NCBI RefSeq assembly: GCF_900111895.1
Contig: NZ_FOKB01000003.1
Location: 346,589 to 410,588, forward strand
DNA from: Pseudomonas simiae
GTDB taxonomy: Bacteria; Pseudomonadota; Gammaproteobacteria; Pseudomonadales; Pseudomonadaceae
Direction: 5' to 3'
DNA length: 64,000 bases
Part shown: piece after piece, positions 7,223-16,479 of the stretch
Layout: each line of letters opens with the position of its first letter
Numbering within the stretch: position 1 is the first letter of the stretch
Program-made: the position numbers and the translations under genes
Notes under the pieces: generated by a model
Told to the model about the DNA's origin: nothing
Database searches by the model: none
What the model saw: only the letters and a program-made list of their open reading frames with translations

Positions 7223-8902
7223 ATGCCGGTTGATCAACGATTGGAACTGCATCAACTGTTGCCGGCTTTGGTCGAAGGGCGGCTGATCACGCCAGAAATC
7301 GCCCAACGCTTGTCGGCGCTGCCGGCCAGCAACACCCTGCACCCATTGGAGAGCATCGCAGCCCAAGGCCTGTGCCTGGAAACCCTGACCGAATGGCTCG
7401 CCCAACGGGCCGGGCAACCTTATCTGCGCATCGACCCATTGAAAATCGACGTGGCGACGGTAGTGCCACTGATGTCCCACGCGTTCGCCCAACGCCACGC
7501 CATCCTCGCGGTGGCGGTGGATGCCCAAACCGTCACCGTCGCCAGCGCCCAGCCCCATGTCACCAGTTGGGAAGCCGGGCTTTCGCAGGTGCTCAAGCGT
7601 TCGATCAAACGCGTGGTCGCCAATCCCCAGGACATTACGCGCTGTATCGGTGAGTTCTACCGGCTGGCGAAGTCCGTCAGCGGAGCCGATCAAAAGGTGG
7701 TGGCAGCTGGCAACGTCGACCTGCTCAACCTCGGCGCCCGCGAACAGGAACCGGATGCCAATGACGCACACATCGTCAATATCGTCGACTGGCTGCTGCA
7801 GTACGCTTTCGCCCAGCGCGCCAGTGATATCCACATTGAACCGTGCCGTGAACAGGGACGTGTGCGCTTTCGTATCGACGGGCTGCTGCATGATGTCTAC
7901 CAGTTTCCGCCCCAGGTAACGATGGCGGTAGTCAGCCGCCTGAAAAGCCTAGGCCGCATGAACGTGGCAGAAAAACGCAGGCCCCAGGACGGCCGGGTCA
8001 AAACCAAAAGCCCGACGGGCGCTGAGGTTGAGCTACGCCTTTCCACCTTGCCCACGGCATTTGGCGAGAAGTTGGTGCTGCGGATTTTCGACCCGCAGGT
8101 GTTGCTCAAGGGCTTTGACCAGCTTGGCCTGTCGGCGGATGACCAGCGACGCTGGCAATCCATGACGCGCCAGACTCACGGCATCATCCTGGTGACCGGC
8201 CCGACCGGTTCGGGCAAGACCAGCACGCTCTACACCACACTCAGGCAACTGGCGACCCGGGAGGTCAACCTGTGCACCGTGGAAGACCCGATCGAGATGG
8301 TCGAGCCCACGTTCAACCAAATGCAGGTGCAGCACAACATCGACCTGACCTTCGCCAGCGGTATCCGCGCCCTGCTGCGCCAGGACCCGGACATCATCAT
8401 GATTGGCGAGATCCGCGACCAAGAGACCGCCGAAATGGCGATCCAGGCCGCGTTGACTGGGCATCTGGTGCTGTCGACCCTGCATACCAACGACGCCCCC
8501 AGCGCCATCAGCCGTTTGCAGGAACTGGGCATTGCTCATTATTTGATCAAGGCCACCTTGCTGGGGGTGATGGCGCAGCGGCTGGTGCGGGTGTTGTGCC
8601 CTCATTGCAAGCGGACGCTGGGTGACGCCCATGAGGCGGTCGGATGCGGGGAGTGTCGACAGAGCGGTTATCGGGGGCGAGCCGGTGTTTACGAAATCAT
8701 GGTGCTGAATGAAGCACTCAAAACCCTGATCACACCCGGCGCCGATCTACACGCCCTGCGCCAGAAAGCGATTGCCCAAGGTATGTGCAGCCTGCGCATG
8801 GCCGGCGTGAAAAAGGTCGAGGCGGGGCTGACCACGATGGCAGAAGTATTACGAGTAACGCCTGGGGATTCGGTAACAAATCCTTTGTTTGATAAGCAGT
8901 GA
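7223..8902 (+). CDS. GspE/PilB-type secretion ATPase, unlinked to a secretion operon
   Basis: 559-residue hexameric ATPase of the type II secretion/type IV pilus class. An N-terminal domain (about 1-150, MshE-N/T2SSE-N type) precedes the motor domain with Walker A GPTGSGKTS near residue 325, Asp box VEDPIEM, Walker B DIIMIGEIRD and His box LSTLHTND. The four-cysteine zinc element is present (CPHC then CGEC). Start ATG at 7223 follows AGGAAAA. None of its usual partners (GspF, GspG, pilin, secretin) is next to it, so the machine it powers is unknown. Confidence 0.9.
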   Translation: MPVDQRLELHQLLPALVEGRLITPEIAQRLSALPASNTLHPLESIAAQGLCLETLTEWLAQRAGQPYLRIDPLKIDVATVVPLMSHAFAQRHAILAVAVDAQTVTVASAQPHVTSWEAGLSQVLKRSIKRVVANPQDITRCIGEFYRLAKSVSGADQKVVAAGNVDLLNLGAREQEPDANDAHIVNIVDWLLQYAFAQRASDIHIEPCREQGRVRFRIDGLLHDVYQFPPQVTMAVVSRLKSLGRMNVAEKRRPQDGRVKTKSPTGAEVELRLSTLPTAFGEKLVLRIFDPQVLLKGFDQLGLSADDQRRWQSMTRQTHGIILVTGPTGSGKTSTLYTTLRQLATREVNLCTVEDPIEMVEPTFNQMQVQHNIDLTFASGIRALLRQDPDIIMIGEIRDQETAEMAIQAALTGHLVLSTLHTNDAPSAISRLQELGIAHYLIKATLLGVMAQRLVRVLCPHCKRTLGDAHEAVGCGECRQSGYRGRAGVYEIMVLNEALKTLITPGADLHALRQKAIAQGMCSLRMAGVKKVEAGLTTMAEVLRVTPGDSVTNPLFDKQ

Positions 8903-8979
8903 AACCGTTCTTATCGGTGACAACACCGTTACAATCGGCTCAACGTCGTTTCACTGAAACATTCAGATAGGGAATCGCT

Positions 8980-9900
8980 ATGCAGATCGGAACCGTACTG
9001 CTTCTTTTCGTGGGATTGGCCATTGCCATCCTATTCATGGGTTTCAAGGTGGTCCCACAGGGGTACCAGTGGACGGTCGAGCGTTTCGGCCGCTACACCA
9101 ACACCCTCAAACCTGGCCTGAACATCATCATCCCGGTCATGGACCGCATTGGTCGCAAGATCAACGTGATGGAAAGCGTGCTGGATATCCCACCCCAGGA
9201 AGTCATCACCGCCGACAACGCCACTGTGCAGATCGACGCCGTGTGTTTCTTCCAGGTGGTCAACACCGCCCAGGCCGCGTACGAGGTCAACAACCTCGAA
9301 CACGCCATCCGCAACCTGCTGCAAACCAACATCCGTACCGTACTCGGGTCCATGGAGCTGGATGCCATGCTCAGCCAGCGTGATGGCATCAACGAAAAAC
9401 TGCTGAAGACCGTAGACGAAGCCACCGCGCCGTGGGGCATCAAGATCACCCGTATCGAGATCAAGGACATCAGCCCGCCCGCCGACCTGATGGCCGCCAT
9501 GTCGGGCCAGATGAAAGCCGAGCGAATCAAGCGTGCACAGATCCTTGAAGCGGAAGGGCTGCGAGCATCGGCAATCCTGACCGCCGAAGGCAAGAAACAG
9601 GCGCAGATCCTTGAGGCCGAAGGTAGCCGGCAGGCGGCGTTCCTGGAGTCTGAAGCCCGCGAACGTCAGGCCGAAGCAGAAGCCCGCGCGACGCAAGTCG
9701 TGTCGGAAGCGATCGCGTCGGGCAATGTGCAAGCGGTGAACTACTTCGTCGCGCAAAAATACATTGATGCGCTGGGCAAGCTGGCATCGGCCAACAACAG
9801 CAAGGTCATCCTGATGCCGCTGGAAGCCAGCCAGGTGATCGGTGCAGTCGGTGGTATCGGCGAGATCGTCAAGGCAACGTTCGACAACAAGAAAGGCTGA
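8980..9900 (+). CDS. qmcA: SPFH/Band 7 membrane protein (QmcA-like)
   Basis: 306 residues: one N-terminal membrane segment (about 3-22), an SPFH/stomatin domain (about 25-190, beginning [16 protein letters not shown] and containing the stomatin-type [14 protein letters not shown] segment), and an Ala/Glu-rich helical coil (about 190-240, repeats of ILEAEG) for oligomer formation. E. coli QmcA forms large membrane rings that associate with the protease FtsH. It is paired with an NfeD gene 10 bp downstream, the standard stomatin/NfeD arrangement in bacteria. Confidence 0.92.
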   Translation: MQIGTVLLLFVGLAIAILFMGFKVVPQGYQWTVERFGRYTNTLKPGLNIIIPVMDRIGRKINVMESVLDIPPQEVITADNATVQIDAVCFFQVVNTAQAAYEVNNLEHAIRNLLQTNIRTVLGSMELDAMLSQRDGINEKLLKTVDEATAPWGIKITRIEIKDISPPADLMAAMSGQMKAERIKRAQILEAEGLRASAILTAEGKKQAQILEAEGSRQAAFLESEARERQAEAEARATQVVSEAIASGNVQAVNYFVAQKYIDALGKLASANNSKVILMPLEASQVIGAVGGIGEIVKATFDNKKG

Positions 9901-9910
9901 GGCCAGCGCC

Positions 9911-10357
9911 ATGTGGGATTTCCTGCAGCATCTGTCGTTTTGGGATTGGCTGGCACTGGGTACGGTGCTGTTGATCCTTGAGGTATTCGGTGCCGGTGGT
10001 TACCTGCTGTGGATGGGCATCGCGGCGGCGGCCGTGGGTGTGATCAAGTTCCTGGTGCCACCCTTGGGGCTGGAGTGGCAACTCCTACTGTTTGCCGTGT
10101 TGTCGATCCTGACCGCGGTGTATTGGTGGAGGCGCCAGCGCAGCAGTGCCAAGGCCAGCGACCAGCCGGGACTGAACGAGCGTGGCTCGGAGCTGATCGG
10201 CCGCACCTTCGTGGTGCATCAGGCAATTGTGGATGGGCGAGGCAAGATAAAGGTCGGTGACGGCGTATGGATGGTCACCGGCCCGGACAGCGCTGCAGGT
10301 GCTCAAGTCCGGGTGATTGGCCAAGAAGGCGTGGTGTTAAGGGTTGAAACTGTTTAG
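9911..10357 (+). CDS. NfeD-family membrane protein
   Basis: 148 residues starting MWDFLQHLSFWDWLALG. Three hydrophobic segments (about 12-30, 33-52 and 58-77) are followed by a soluble OB-fold domain (about 95-148: GRTFVVHQAIVDGRGKIKVG and a final VVLRVETV). This is the short NfeD form without a protease domain. It likely works with the SPFH protein encoded just upstream in membrane quality control or raft-like domain formation. ATG 9911 was chosen because the frame's upstream extension overlaps the SPFH gene and lacks membrane character. Confidence 0.9.
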   Translation: MWDFLQHLSFWDWLALGTVLLILEVFGAGGYLLWMGIAAAAVGVIKFLVPPLGLEWQLLLFAVLSILTAVYWWRRQRSSAKASDQPGLNERGSELIGRTFVVHQAIVDGRGKIKVGDGVWMVTGPDSAAGAQVRVIGQEGVVLRVETV

Positions 10358-10426
10358 TCAGTGAGGGAACTCGGTCGGGATAACTACAATCATAATGTAC
10401 AGATAACCCACCCGGAGTCACCCATC

Positions 10427-10741
10427 ATGCGTCTCAAATATGCTGTCGCAACCCTCGCTGTGCTTTCCCTCCCTGTCGGTTCAGCCATGGCCGACAGTTT
10501 CTGGCGCAATGTCATCTCGTCGGGCGCCACCACTGGCTCGACGTACCTGACCTTCAAGGACCACAAGCTGGTGGTCGCCGCCCAGGATGACGCAGGCAGC
10601 TTTGTTGCCAGCGACGGCGGCATCCGCGGCCCGTACCTGGAAGCGGCCATGCAGAAAGTCCGCGCCGACAACCCTGGCCTGCAAGCCACGGATATGGAAC
10701 TGGCCAACGCCATTCTCGCGAAAAACGCAGTTACCGAATAA
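10427..10741 (+). CDS. DUF2388 small exported protein
   Basis: 104 residues with a clear signal peptide (cleavage near AMA-DSF). The mature part starts SFWRNVISSGATTGSTYLTFKDHKLV and ends with an acidic helix, the pattern of the DUF2388 family found mainly in Pseudomonas and of unknown function. A GGAG site lies nine bases before ATG 10427; the frame is open upstream but the signal peptide fixes this start. A strong terminator follows at once, so it is a one-gene unit. Confidence 0.82.
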   Translation: MRLKYAVATLAVLSLPVGSAMADSFWRNVISSGATTGSTYLTFKDHKLVVAAQDDAGSFVASDGGIRGPYLEAAMQKVRADNPGLQATDMELANAILAKNAVTE

Positions 10742-10756
10742 CTCGGGTTCGATAAA

Positions 10757-10787
10757 AAATGCCGCTTTAAACAGCGGCATTTTTTTG
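10757..10787 (+). terminator. Intrinsic terminator after the DUF2388 gene
   Basis: Stem AATGCCGCT / AGCGGCATT with loop TTAAAC and a run of seven T. It is nearly the same hairpin as the one at 11608. Confidence 0.9.
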
Positions 10788-10929
10788 TCTTCAGCTCCTA
10801 CGGTCATCGCACCTGAGCACTACATAAATGTTCCTGCTTTCACAGCTGAATACGGACAAGTCCTGTGGAGCCTCTTCCTGCCGGGCAACAAGCTAAGGGT
10901 TCCTTTTTGAATAAAGCGAATCACTGCCC

Positions 10930-11595
10930 ATGCACAAGATTGCCTACGCTCTGCTGCTCTCTGCATTTGCTACCGCCTACGCCCAGGCAGAAAGCTGGTA
11001 CGGATCAGCCAAATTCAACAATGCCCGCCAGAACCTCTCCAGTTCGTTGCTCACCAGCCCTCGCGTGACTGAACGGGTGGACGCCCCGGATAGCAGCAAG
11101 TCATTCGTGGCCTCTTTCGCCGCTGGCTATAGCTTTGACAATGGCTGGCGACTGGAAGGGGAATACACGCTGCCGAACAACTCGACATTCAAATCCTACT
11201 GGGCCCCCTTTAATGCCAACGTCAACAGTTTGCAGGTCCAGAGCCAACGCTTGATGCTCAACGGCTATAAAGATATCCCTATCAACCAGTGGTTGTCGTT
11301 TTACGGTATGGCAGGTGTCGGCGTCGCACGCATTGAAGCCGAAGGCTATCAAACCAATGAAAGCCGCCGTTTCGCCAACAACCGCCAACACAACCTCGCC
11401 TATAGCGTAGGCATGGGTCTGGAAGCGAAGGTTAGCCAGCAACTGAGTCTGGGAGCGGGCTATCGTTACATCGCCATGGGTGACGTGGAAACCGGCTACA
11501 ACACCTTCGCAAACCGTGTGAACGCTCGTGATGAACAACTCAAAGGCAAGCTCAAAGAGCAGAACGTGTTCCTGGAAGCGCGGTACACCTTCTGA
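10930..11595 (+). CDS. Outer membrane beta-barrel protein
   Basis: 221 residues with a signal peptide (cleavage near AQA-ESW) and alternating polar/hydrophobic strands that end with aromatic residues, finishing EARYTF, a typical C-terminal barrel signature for the BAM complex. Segments such as FAAGYSFDNGWRLEGEYT, FYGMAGVGVARIEAEGY and LGAGYRYIAMGDVETG place it among small eight-stranded barrels of the OmpA/opacity-protein superfamily. No specific family or function is recognised. Flanked by intrinsic terminators, so likely monocistronic. Confidence 0.8.
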   Translation: MHKIAYALLLSAFATAYAQAESWYGSAKFNNARQNLSSSLLTSPRVTERVDAPDSSKSFVASFAAGYSFDNGWRLEGEYTLPNNSTFKSYWAPFNANVNSLQVQSQRLMLNGYKDIPINQWLSFYGMAGVGVARIEAEGYQTNESRRFANNRQHNLAYSVGMGLEAKVSQQLSLGAGYRYIAMGDVETGYNTFANRVNARDEQLKGKLKEQNVFLEARYTF

Positions 11596-11607
11596 GTCCC
11601 ATTAGAG

Positions 11608-11636
11608 AATGCCGCTTTTGAAGCGGCATTTTTTTG
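11608..11636 (+). terminator. Intrinsic terminator after the beta-barrel gene
   Basis: Stem AATGCCGCTT / AAGCGGCATT with a two-base centre, followed by seven T. Confidence 0.92.
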
Positions 11637-11754
11637 CCCAACCGACGACGATTCATTCACAGGCGACAGGCTATATTCAGTCAAGCCGTGCAACCATGCC
11701 GGTACTGCTACCTCGCCCACTCAACGCCACTCTGAAACGGATGCCTTCGTCGTC

Positions 11755-12897
11755 ATGAGCCAACAGCCCTTCCTGCCGTTCTCCAAACCCACCATCGATG
11801 AAGCCACCATCTCGGCGGTCGGCGATGTACTGCGCTCAGGCTGGATCACCAGTGGGCCGAAAGTGCAGGCGTTCGAGGCTCAGTTGTCGGAATACTTTGG
11901 CGGCCGGCCGGTGCGCACCTTCAACTCCGGGACGTGCACCATGGAGATTGCCTTGCGCATTGCCGGGATTGGGCCGGGCGATGAAGTGATTACCACGCCG
12001 ATCTCCTGGGTTGCCACGGCCAACGTGATCCTGGAAGTGGGCGCCACGCCGGTGTTTGCCGATATCGACCCGGTCACCCGCAACATCGACCTGGCCCAAG
12101 TGGAGGCCGCGATTACCCCGCGCACCAAGGCGATCATCCCGGTTTACCTGGCCGGCCTGCCCCTGGACATGCCGATGCTGTATGCGCTGGCAAACAAGTA
12201 CAACCTGCGCATCGTCGAGGATGCTGCTCAGGCGCTGGGTTCCAGCTGGGATGGCGAGCGTATCGGCGCCACCGGTGATTTCGTGTCTTTCAGCTTCCAG
12301 GCCAACAAGAACATCACGTCTTCCGAGGGCGGTTGCCTGGTCTTGAACAACGCCGAGGAAGCGCGGCTGGCGGAAAAATATCGTCTGCAGGGCGTTACCC
12401 GCACCGGCTTCGACGGTTTGGATGTGGATGTGCTGGGCGGCAAATTCAATATGACCGACATCGCCGCCGCCATTGGCCTGGGGCAGTTTGCCCATATCGA
12501 GCAGATCACCACGCATCGTCAGAACCTGGCGCGGCATTATTTCAAATGCTTTGGCAGTGATTTTGAAGAGCAATACGGCGCACAACTGCCACCGGCCGAC
12601 TTCGAAAACAGCAACTGGCACCTGTTCCAACTGGTGCTGCCGGAACGCCAGGACGGTCTGCCGGCCCGCGCCACCTTCATGGAGCAGATGCAGGCCCACG
12701 GCGTCGGCATTGGCTATCACTACCCACCGATCCACCTGCTGAGCCTTTATCGCGCGCAGGGGTTCAAGGAAGGTATGTTCCCGGTGGCAGAAAAGGTAGG
12801 TCGTTTGATCGTGTCGTTGCCGATGTTCACAGCAATGACAGAAGCGGATGTGGAGCGGTCGGTGGCAGCAGTGAAGGCGGTCCTGAAAGCCGGCTAG
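11755..12897 (+). CDS. DegT/DnrJ/EryC1/StrS-type PLP aminotransferase
   Basis: 380 residues of a fold-type I aminotransferase that normally moves an amino group to a nucleotide-linked keto-sugar. The start LPFSKPTIDEATISAVGDVLRSGWITSGP and NSGTCTMEIAL are family hallmarks; EDAAQALGSS holds the cofactor-contacting Asp, and Lys185 in SFQANKNITSSEGG should bind PLP. ArnB is a close relative in form, but no other sugar-nucleotide, O-antigen or arn gene is near. The product and pathway are therefore open. No clear ribosome site is seen before the ATG. Confidence 0.88.
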   Translation: MSQQPFLPFSKPTIDEATISAVGDVLRSGWITSGPKVQAFEAQLSEYFGGRPVRTFNSGTCTMEIALRIAGIGPGDEVITTPISWVATANVILEVGATPVFADIDPVTRNIDLAQVEAAITPRTKAIIPVYLAGLPLDMPMLYALANKYNLRIVEDAAQALGSSWDGERIGATGDFVSFSFQANKNITSSEGGCLVLNNAEEARLAEKYRLQGVTRTGFDGLDVDVLGGKFNMTDIAAAIGLGQFAHIEQITTHRQNLARHYFKCFGSDFEEQYGAQLPPADFENSNWHLFQLVLPERQDGLPARATFMEQMQAHGVGIGYHYPPIHLLSLYRAQGFKEGMFPVAEKVGRLIVSLPMFTAMTEADVERSVAAVKAVLKAG

Positions 12898-12909
12898 CCA
12901 TAATCAGCT

Positions 12910-12994
12910 GTGGGAGCTGGCTAGCCTGCGAGTGCATCACCTGGGTATCACTGATACACCGAGGTGCCCGCATCGCAGGTTAGCCAGCTCCCAC
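12910..12994. repeat. REP doublet (GTGGGAGCTGGCTAGCC type)
   Basis: Inverted arms GTGGGAGCTGGCTAGCCTGC and GCAGGTTAGCCAGCTCCCAC around a spacer containing ACCTGGGTATCACTGATAC. Same family as the copies at 1880 and 16365. It sits between convergent genes. Confidence 0.85.
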
Positions 12995-13024
12995 ATTGTT
13001 TTGAGCCGGTCCAGCTATTGGCGT

Positions 13025-13408
13025 TTACTCGCCGATGGCGGCTTTGTAGCCAGCAGCATCCAGCAGTTTTTCCAGATCAGCCGGGTCGTTTGGCTTGAGC
13101 TTGAAGATCCACGCGCCGTACGGGTCGGAGTTCAACAGCTCTGGCTCGTCGCTCAAGGCCTCGTTCACCGCGATCACTTCGCCAGCTACCGGCGAGTAGA
13201 TATCCGAAGCGGCCTTCACCGACTCCACCACACCCGCCTGGGCCGCCGCGTCAAACACGCTGCCGACTTCGGTCAGCTCAACGAACACCACATCACCCAA
13301 CGCTTCCTGTGCATGGTCGGAAATACCGACGGTCACGGTGCCGTCGGCTTCCAGGCGTGCCCATTCGTGGCTTTCGGCGAAACGCAGGTCGGCAGGGATA
13401 TCGCTCAT
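13025..13408 (-). CDS. gcvH: Glycine cleavage system H protein
   Basis: 127-residue lipoyl carrier that shuttles the aminomethyl group between the P, T and L proteins of glycine cleavage. The lipoylation site is Lys65 in [13 protein letters not shown]. Start [10 protein letters not shown] at 13408 fits the family; the frame has five more codons upstream. It lies 53 bp downstream of gcvT. No gcvP follows on this strand: the next gene is the convergent aminotransferase, so P protein must come from elsewhere. Confidence 0.96.
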   Translation of the reverse strand: MSDIPADLRFAESHEWARLEADGTVTVGISDHAQEALGDVVFVELTEVGSVFDAAAQAGVVESVKAASDIYSPVAGEVIAVNEALSDEPELLNSDPYGAWIFKLKPNDPADLEKLLDAAGYKAAIGE

Positions 13409-13461
13409 AATCTGTGTCCTCAAGAGGTAATGTCAGCGGCCATTGGCCTGCCGAAAATAGG

Positions 13462-14544
13462 TTAGATCAAGGTTTTGCCATGGCGCACGAAGGTCGGTTT
13501 GACCACTCGAACCGGGTACCACTTGCCGCGGATTTCCACTTCGGCCCGATCGGCAGTGGCCGTCGGTACACGCGCCAGGGCAATGGATTTGCTCAGCGTA
13601 GGAGAGAAACTACCACTGGTGATCTCCCCTTCGCCAATATTGGCGATACGAACCACCTGATGAGCACGTAAAACCCCGCGCTCTTCCAGTACCAGGCCGA
13701 CCAGTTTGAACTGGACACCCGTCGCTTTTTCCGCTTCCAGCGCAGCACGACCAATGAAGTTACGCTCGGCGGGCTCCCAGGCAATGCTCCAGGCCATGTT
13801 CGACGCCAGGGGCGAAATATCCTGGTGAATGTCCTGACCGTAGAGGTTCATGCCTGCTTCCAGGCGCAGGGTATCGCGGGCGCCAAGGCCGATGGGTGAA
13901 ATACCGGCACCTACCAGGTCGTTGAAAAAGCCCGGTGCCTGATCGGCCGGCAGGACAATCTCCAGGCCGTCTTCACCGGTGTAACCCGTGCGCGCTATAA
14001 ACCAATCGCCATCGGCCTGGCCTTCGAAGGGCTTGAGCTGGTGAATCAGCGTGCTGCGAGACTGGGTAACCAGCTCGGCAATCTTCTGCCGGGCGTGAGG
14101 GCCTTGGATAGCGAGCATGGCCAGCTCAGGGCGTTCATGCAGCTGCACCTGGTAATTGCCCAGCTGCGCGTGCATCCACGTCATGTCCTGGTCGCGCGTG
14201 GAGGCATTGACCACCAGGCGATAAGCGGACTCGGTGCGGTAGACAATCATGTCATCCACCACGCCGCCCTTTTCGTTAAGCATGGCGCTGTACAACGCAC
14301 GACCGCAGTCGTGCAGACGTTCGACATCATTGGCCAGCAGGTACTGGAGCCATTCCTTGGCCTGGGGGCCGGTGACATCGATCACGGTCATATGAGATAC
14401 ATCGAACACCCCGCAGTCGCGTCGCACCTGATGGTGTTCTTCAACTTGCGAGCCATAGTGCAGAGGCATATCCCAACCGCCAAAATCGACCATTTTCGCG
14501 CCAAGGGCGAGATGCAGGTCATACAGAGGCGTACGCTGTCCCAT
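13462..14544 (-). CDS. gcvT: Glycine cleavage system T protein (aminomethyltransferase)
   Basis: 360 residues. It transfers the methylene carbon from H-protein-bound aminomethyl lipoate to tetrahydrofolate and frees ammonia. Family motifs: TPLYDLHLALGAKMVDFGGWDMPLHY at the start, CGVFDVSHM, RTGYTGEDGLEIVLP and GLGARDTLRLEAGMNLYG. ATG 14544 follows AGGAG; 19 upstream codons in frame are not part of the protein. No glycine-riboswitch signature was found in the 155 bp upstream. Confidence 0.96.
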   Translation of the reverse strand: MGQRTPLYDLHLALGAKMVDFGGWDMPLHYGSQVEEHHQVRRDCGVFDVSHMTVIDVTGPQAKEWLQYLLANDVERLHDCGRALYSAMLNEKGGVVDDMIVYRTESAYRLVVNASTRDQDMTWMHAQLGNYQVQLHERPELAMLAIQGPHARQKIAELVTQSRSTLIHQLKPFEGQADGDWFIARTGYTGEDGLEIVLPADQAPGFFNDLVGAGISPIGLGARDTLRLEAGMNLYGQDIHQDISPLASNMAWSIAWEPAERNFIGRAALEAEKATGVQFKLVGLVLEERGVLRAHQVVRIANIGEGEITSGSFSPTLSKSIALARVPTATADRAEVEIRGKWYPVRVVKPTFVRHGKTLI

Positions 14545-14699
14545 GGGTTTCTCCTTCCGGGCGTGGCGAAGGTGCGCGGAGCTACTGTTCGTGCCGAACA
14601 CCTTGAATTACAAGGTCTGCAGCACGTTCAGCGACCCGCTCCGAAAGACGAAGCGCACCGAATGCCGCGCATTGTAGCCGCAAGCTGTAGGACTGGCAC

Positions 14700-16334
14700 C
14701 TAACCGATTTGGCGGGCAGAGCGCCGAATCAGCCCGATCACCGGCAACAGGCCTACCAGCACCAGTGTCAACGCGGGCAAAGAAGCCCGCGCCCATTCGC
14801 CTTCACTGGTCATTTCAAAGATCCGCACGGCCAGGGTGTCCCAGCCGAACGGGCGCATCAGCAGGGTCGCGGGCATTTCCTTGAGCACATCGACAAAGAC
14901 CAGCAGCGCTGCGCTCAAGGTCCCCGGCAGCAGCAACGGCAGATACACTTTGCAAAACAGTCGTGGACCGCATACGCCAAGACTGCGCGCGGCTTCCGGC
15001 AAGGAGGGCCGGATGCGCGCCAGGCTGTTTTCCAAGGGTCCATAGGCCACCGCCAGGAATCGCACCAGATAAGCCAGCACCAGTGCCGACAGGCTGCCCA
15101 ACAGCAATGGCTTGCCCGCGCCGCCGAACCAGCCGGACAACGGCACCACCAGTTCACGGTCCAGATAGCTGAACGCCAACATGATCGATACCGCCAGCAC
15201 CGAACCCGGCAAGGCATAACCGACATTGGCCAGGCTGATGCCGGAGCGGATCGCCCGCGTTGGCGCCAGCCGGTTGGCAAAGGCCAGCACCAGCGCCACG
15301 CTGACCGTGATCAAGGCGGCGATCCCGCCCAGGTAAAGGGTGTGGATGATCAGGCCCGAATAACGCTCATCCAGATCGAAGCGGCCACGCTGCCAGAACC
15401 AGACGACCAGTTGCAGCATCGGGATGACAAACGCACAGGCGAACACCAGCCCGCACCAGCCACTGGCCGCCGCCGCCTTGAACCCCCGCAGGCGGTACAG
15501 CGCCTTGCCCCGTGGTCGCTCGTTGCTCGGTCGGCTGGCACCCCGAGCGCGACGCTCGCCATACAGCACCAGCATCACCACCAACAGCAACAGGCTGGCC
15601 AACTGGGCAGCGCTGGAAAGGCTGAAAAAGCCGTACCACGTCTTGTAGATGGCGGTGGTGAACGTGTCGAAGTTGAACACCGAAACCGCACCGAAATCCG
15701 CCAGGGTCTCCATCAACGCCAGCGCAACCCCGGCGCCAATCGCCGGCCGCGCCATAGGCAAGGCCACGTGCCAGAACGCTCGCCATGGCGATTGCCCCAG
15801 CACCCGTGCAGCCTCCATCAAGCCTTTGCCCTGGGCCAGGAATGCAGTGCGCGCCAGCAGGTAGACGTAGGGGTAGAACACCAGCACCAGGACGATGATC
15901 ACACCGCCGGTGGAGCGCACCCGTGGCAGACGCAGCCCGGTGCCGAACCATTCGCGCAGCAGGGTTTGCACAGGCCCGGAGAAGTCCAGCAGCCCCACAA
16001 ACACGAACGCCAGAACATACGCAGGGATGGCGAAGGGCAGCATCAACGCCCAGTCAAGCCAGCGCCGGCCGGGGAATTCGCAGAGGCTGGTCAGCCACGC
16101 CAGGCTGACACCCAGCACGGTTACGCCGACACCGACTCCCAACACCAGGGTCAGTGTGTTGCCCAGCAGGCGCGGCATCTGGGTTTCCCAGAGGTGCGAC
16201 CAGATTTGTGCGTCGATACTTTGCCAGGACAGCAGCAGTACGCTCAGCGGCAGCAGCACCAGGGCGGCAACGGTGAAGACCGGCAGGTACCAGCGGCGTT
16301 GGGCGGGGTGGGCCAAGGAAAAGCTCTCAGGCAA
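14700..16334 (-). CDS. Iron(III)-type ABC transporter permease (FbpB/SfuB-like)
   Basis: 544-residue inner-membrane permease with about twelve hydrophobic segments in two similar halves, each with an EAA-type loop for the ATPase (EAARVLGQSPWRAFWHVALP in the first, EAARSLGVCGPRLFCKVYLP in the second). This fused double permease is the layout of ferric-iron transporters such as SfuB/FbpB. It is downstream of the matching binding protein, but a REP doublet separates them and no ATPase gene is present. Confidence 0.9.
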   Translation of the reverse strand: MPESFSLAHPAQRRWYLPVFTVAALVLLPLSVLLLSWQSIDAQIWSHLWETQMPRLLGNTLTLVLGVGVGVTVLGVSLAWLTSLCEFPGRRWLDWALMLPFAIPAYVLAFVFVGLLDFSGPVQTLLREWFGTGLRLPRVRSTGGVIIVLVLVFYPYVYLLARTAFLAQGKGLMEAARVLGQSPWRAFWHVALPMARPAIGAGVALALMETLADFGAVSVFNFDTFTTAIYKTWYGFFSLSSAAQLASLLLLVVMLVLYGERRARGASRPSNERPRGKALYRLRGFKAAAASGWCGLVFACAFVIPMLQLVVWFWQRGRFDLDERYSGLIIHTLYLGGIAALITVSVALVLAFANRLAPTRAIRSGISLANVGYALPGSVLAVSIMLAFSYLDRELVVPLSGWFGGAGKPLLLGSLSALVLAYLVRFLAVAYGPLENSLARIRPSLPEAARSLGVCGPRLFCKVYLPLLLPGTLSAALLVFVDVLKEMPATLLMRPFGWDTLAVRIFEMTSEGEWARASLPALTLVLVGLLPVIGLIRRSARQIG

Positions 16335-16364
16335 ATGAAGATTTTGAAGTCACCGCTAACCCAT

Positions 16365-16449
16365 GTGGGAGCTGGCTTGCCTGCGATGCAGGCACCTCGG
16401 TGTATCAGTGATACCCAGGTGATGCTATCGCAGGCAAGCCAGCTCCCAC
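16365..16449. repeat. REP doublet inside the iron-transport gene pair
   Basis: Arms GTGGGAGCTGGCTTGCCTGC and GCAGGCAAGCCAGCTCCCAC are perfectly inverted. It lies between the binding-protein gene and the permease gene on the minus strand. Such hairpins often protect upstream mRNA and lower downstream expression, which would favour binding protein over permease. Confidence 0.85.
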
Positions 16450-16479
16450 ATTTGATCGGCGGTGCAGTTGAGGCCGAGC

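Noticed and set aside
10380..10410. AlgU-type promoter before the DUF2388 gene
   Set aside because: GAACTC is followed at the right distance only by TCATA, a poor match for the -10 TCTGA, so the call is not supported.
14545..14699. Glycine riboswitch upstream of gcvT
   Set aside because: The intergenic region was read on the minus strand for the paired-aptamer core; no such core or terminator switch was found.
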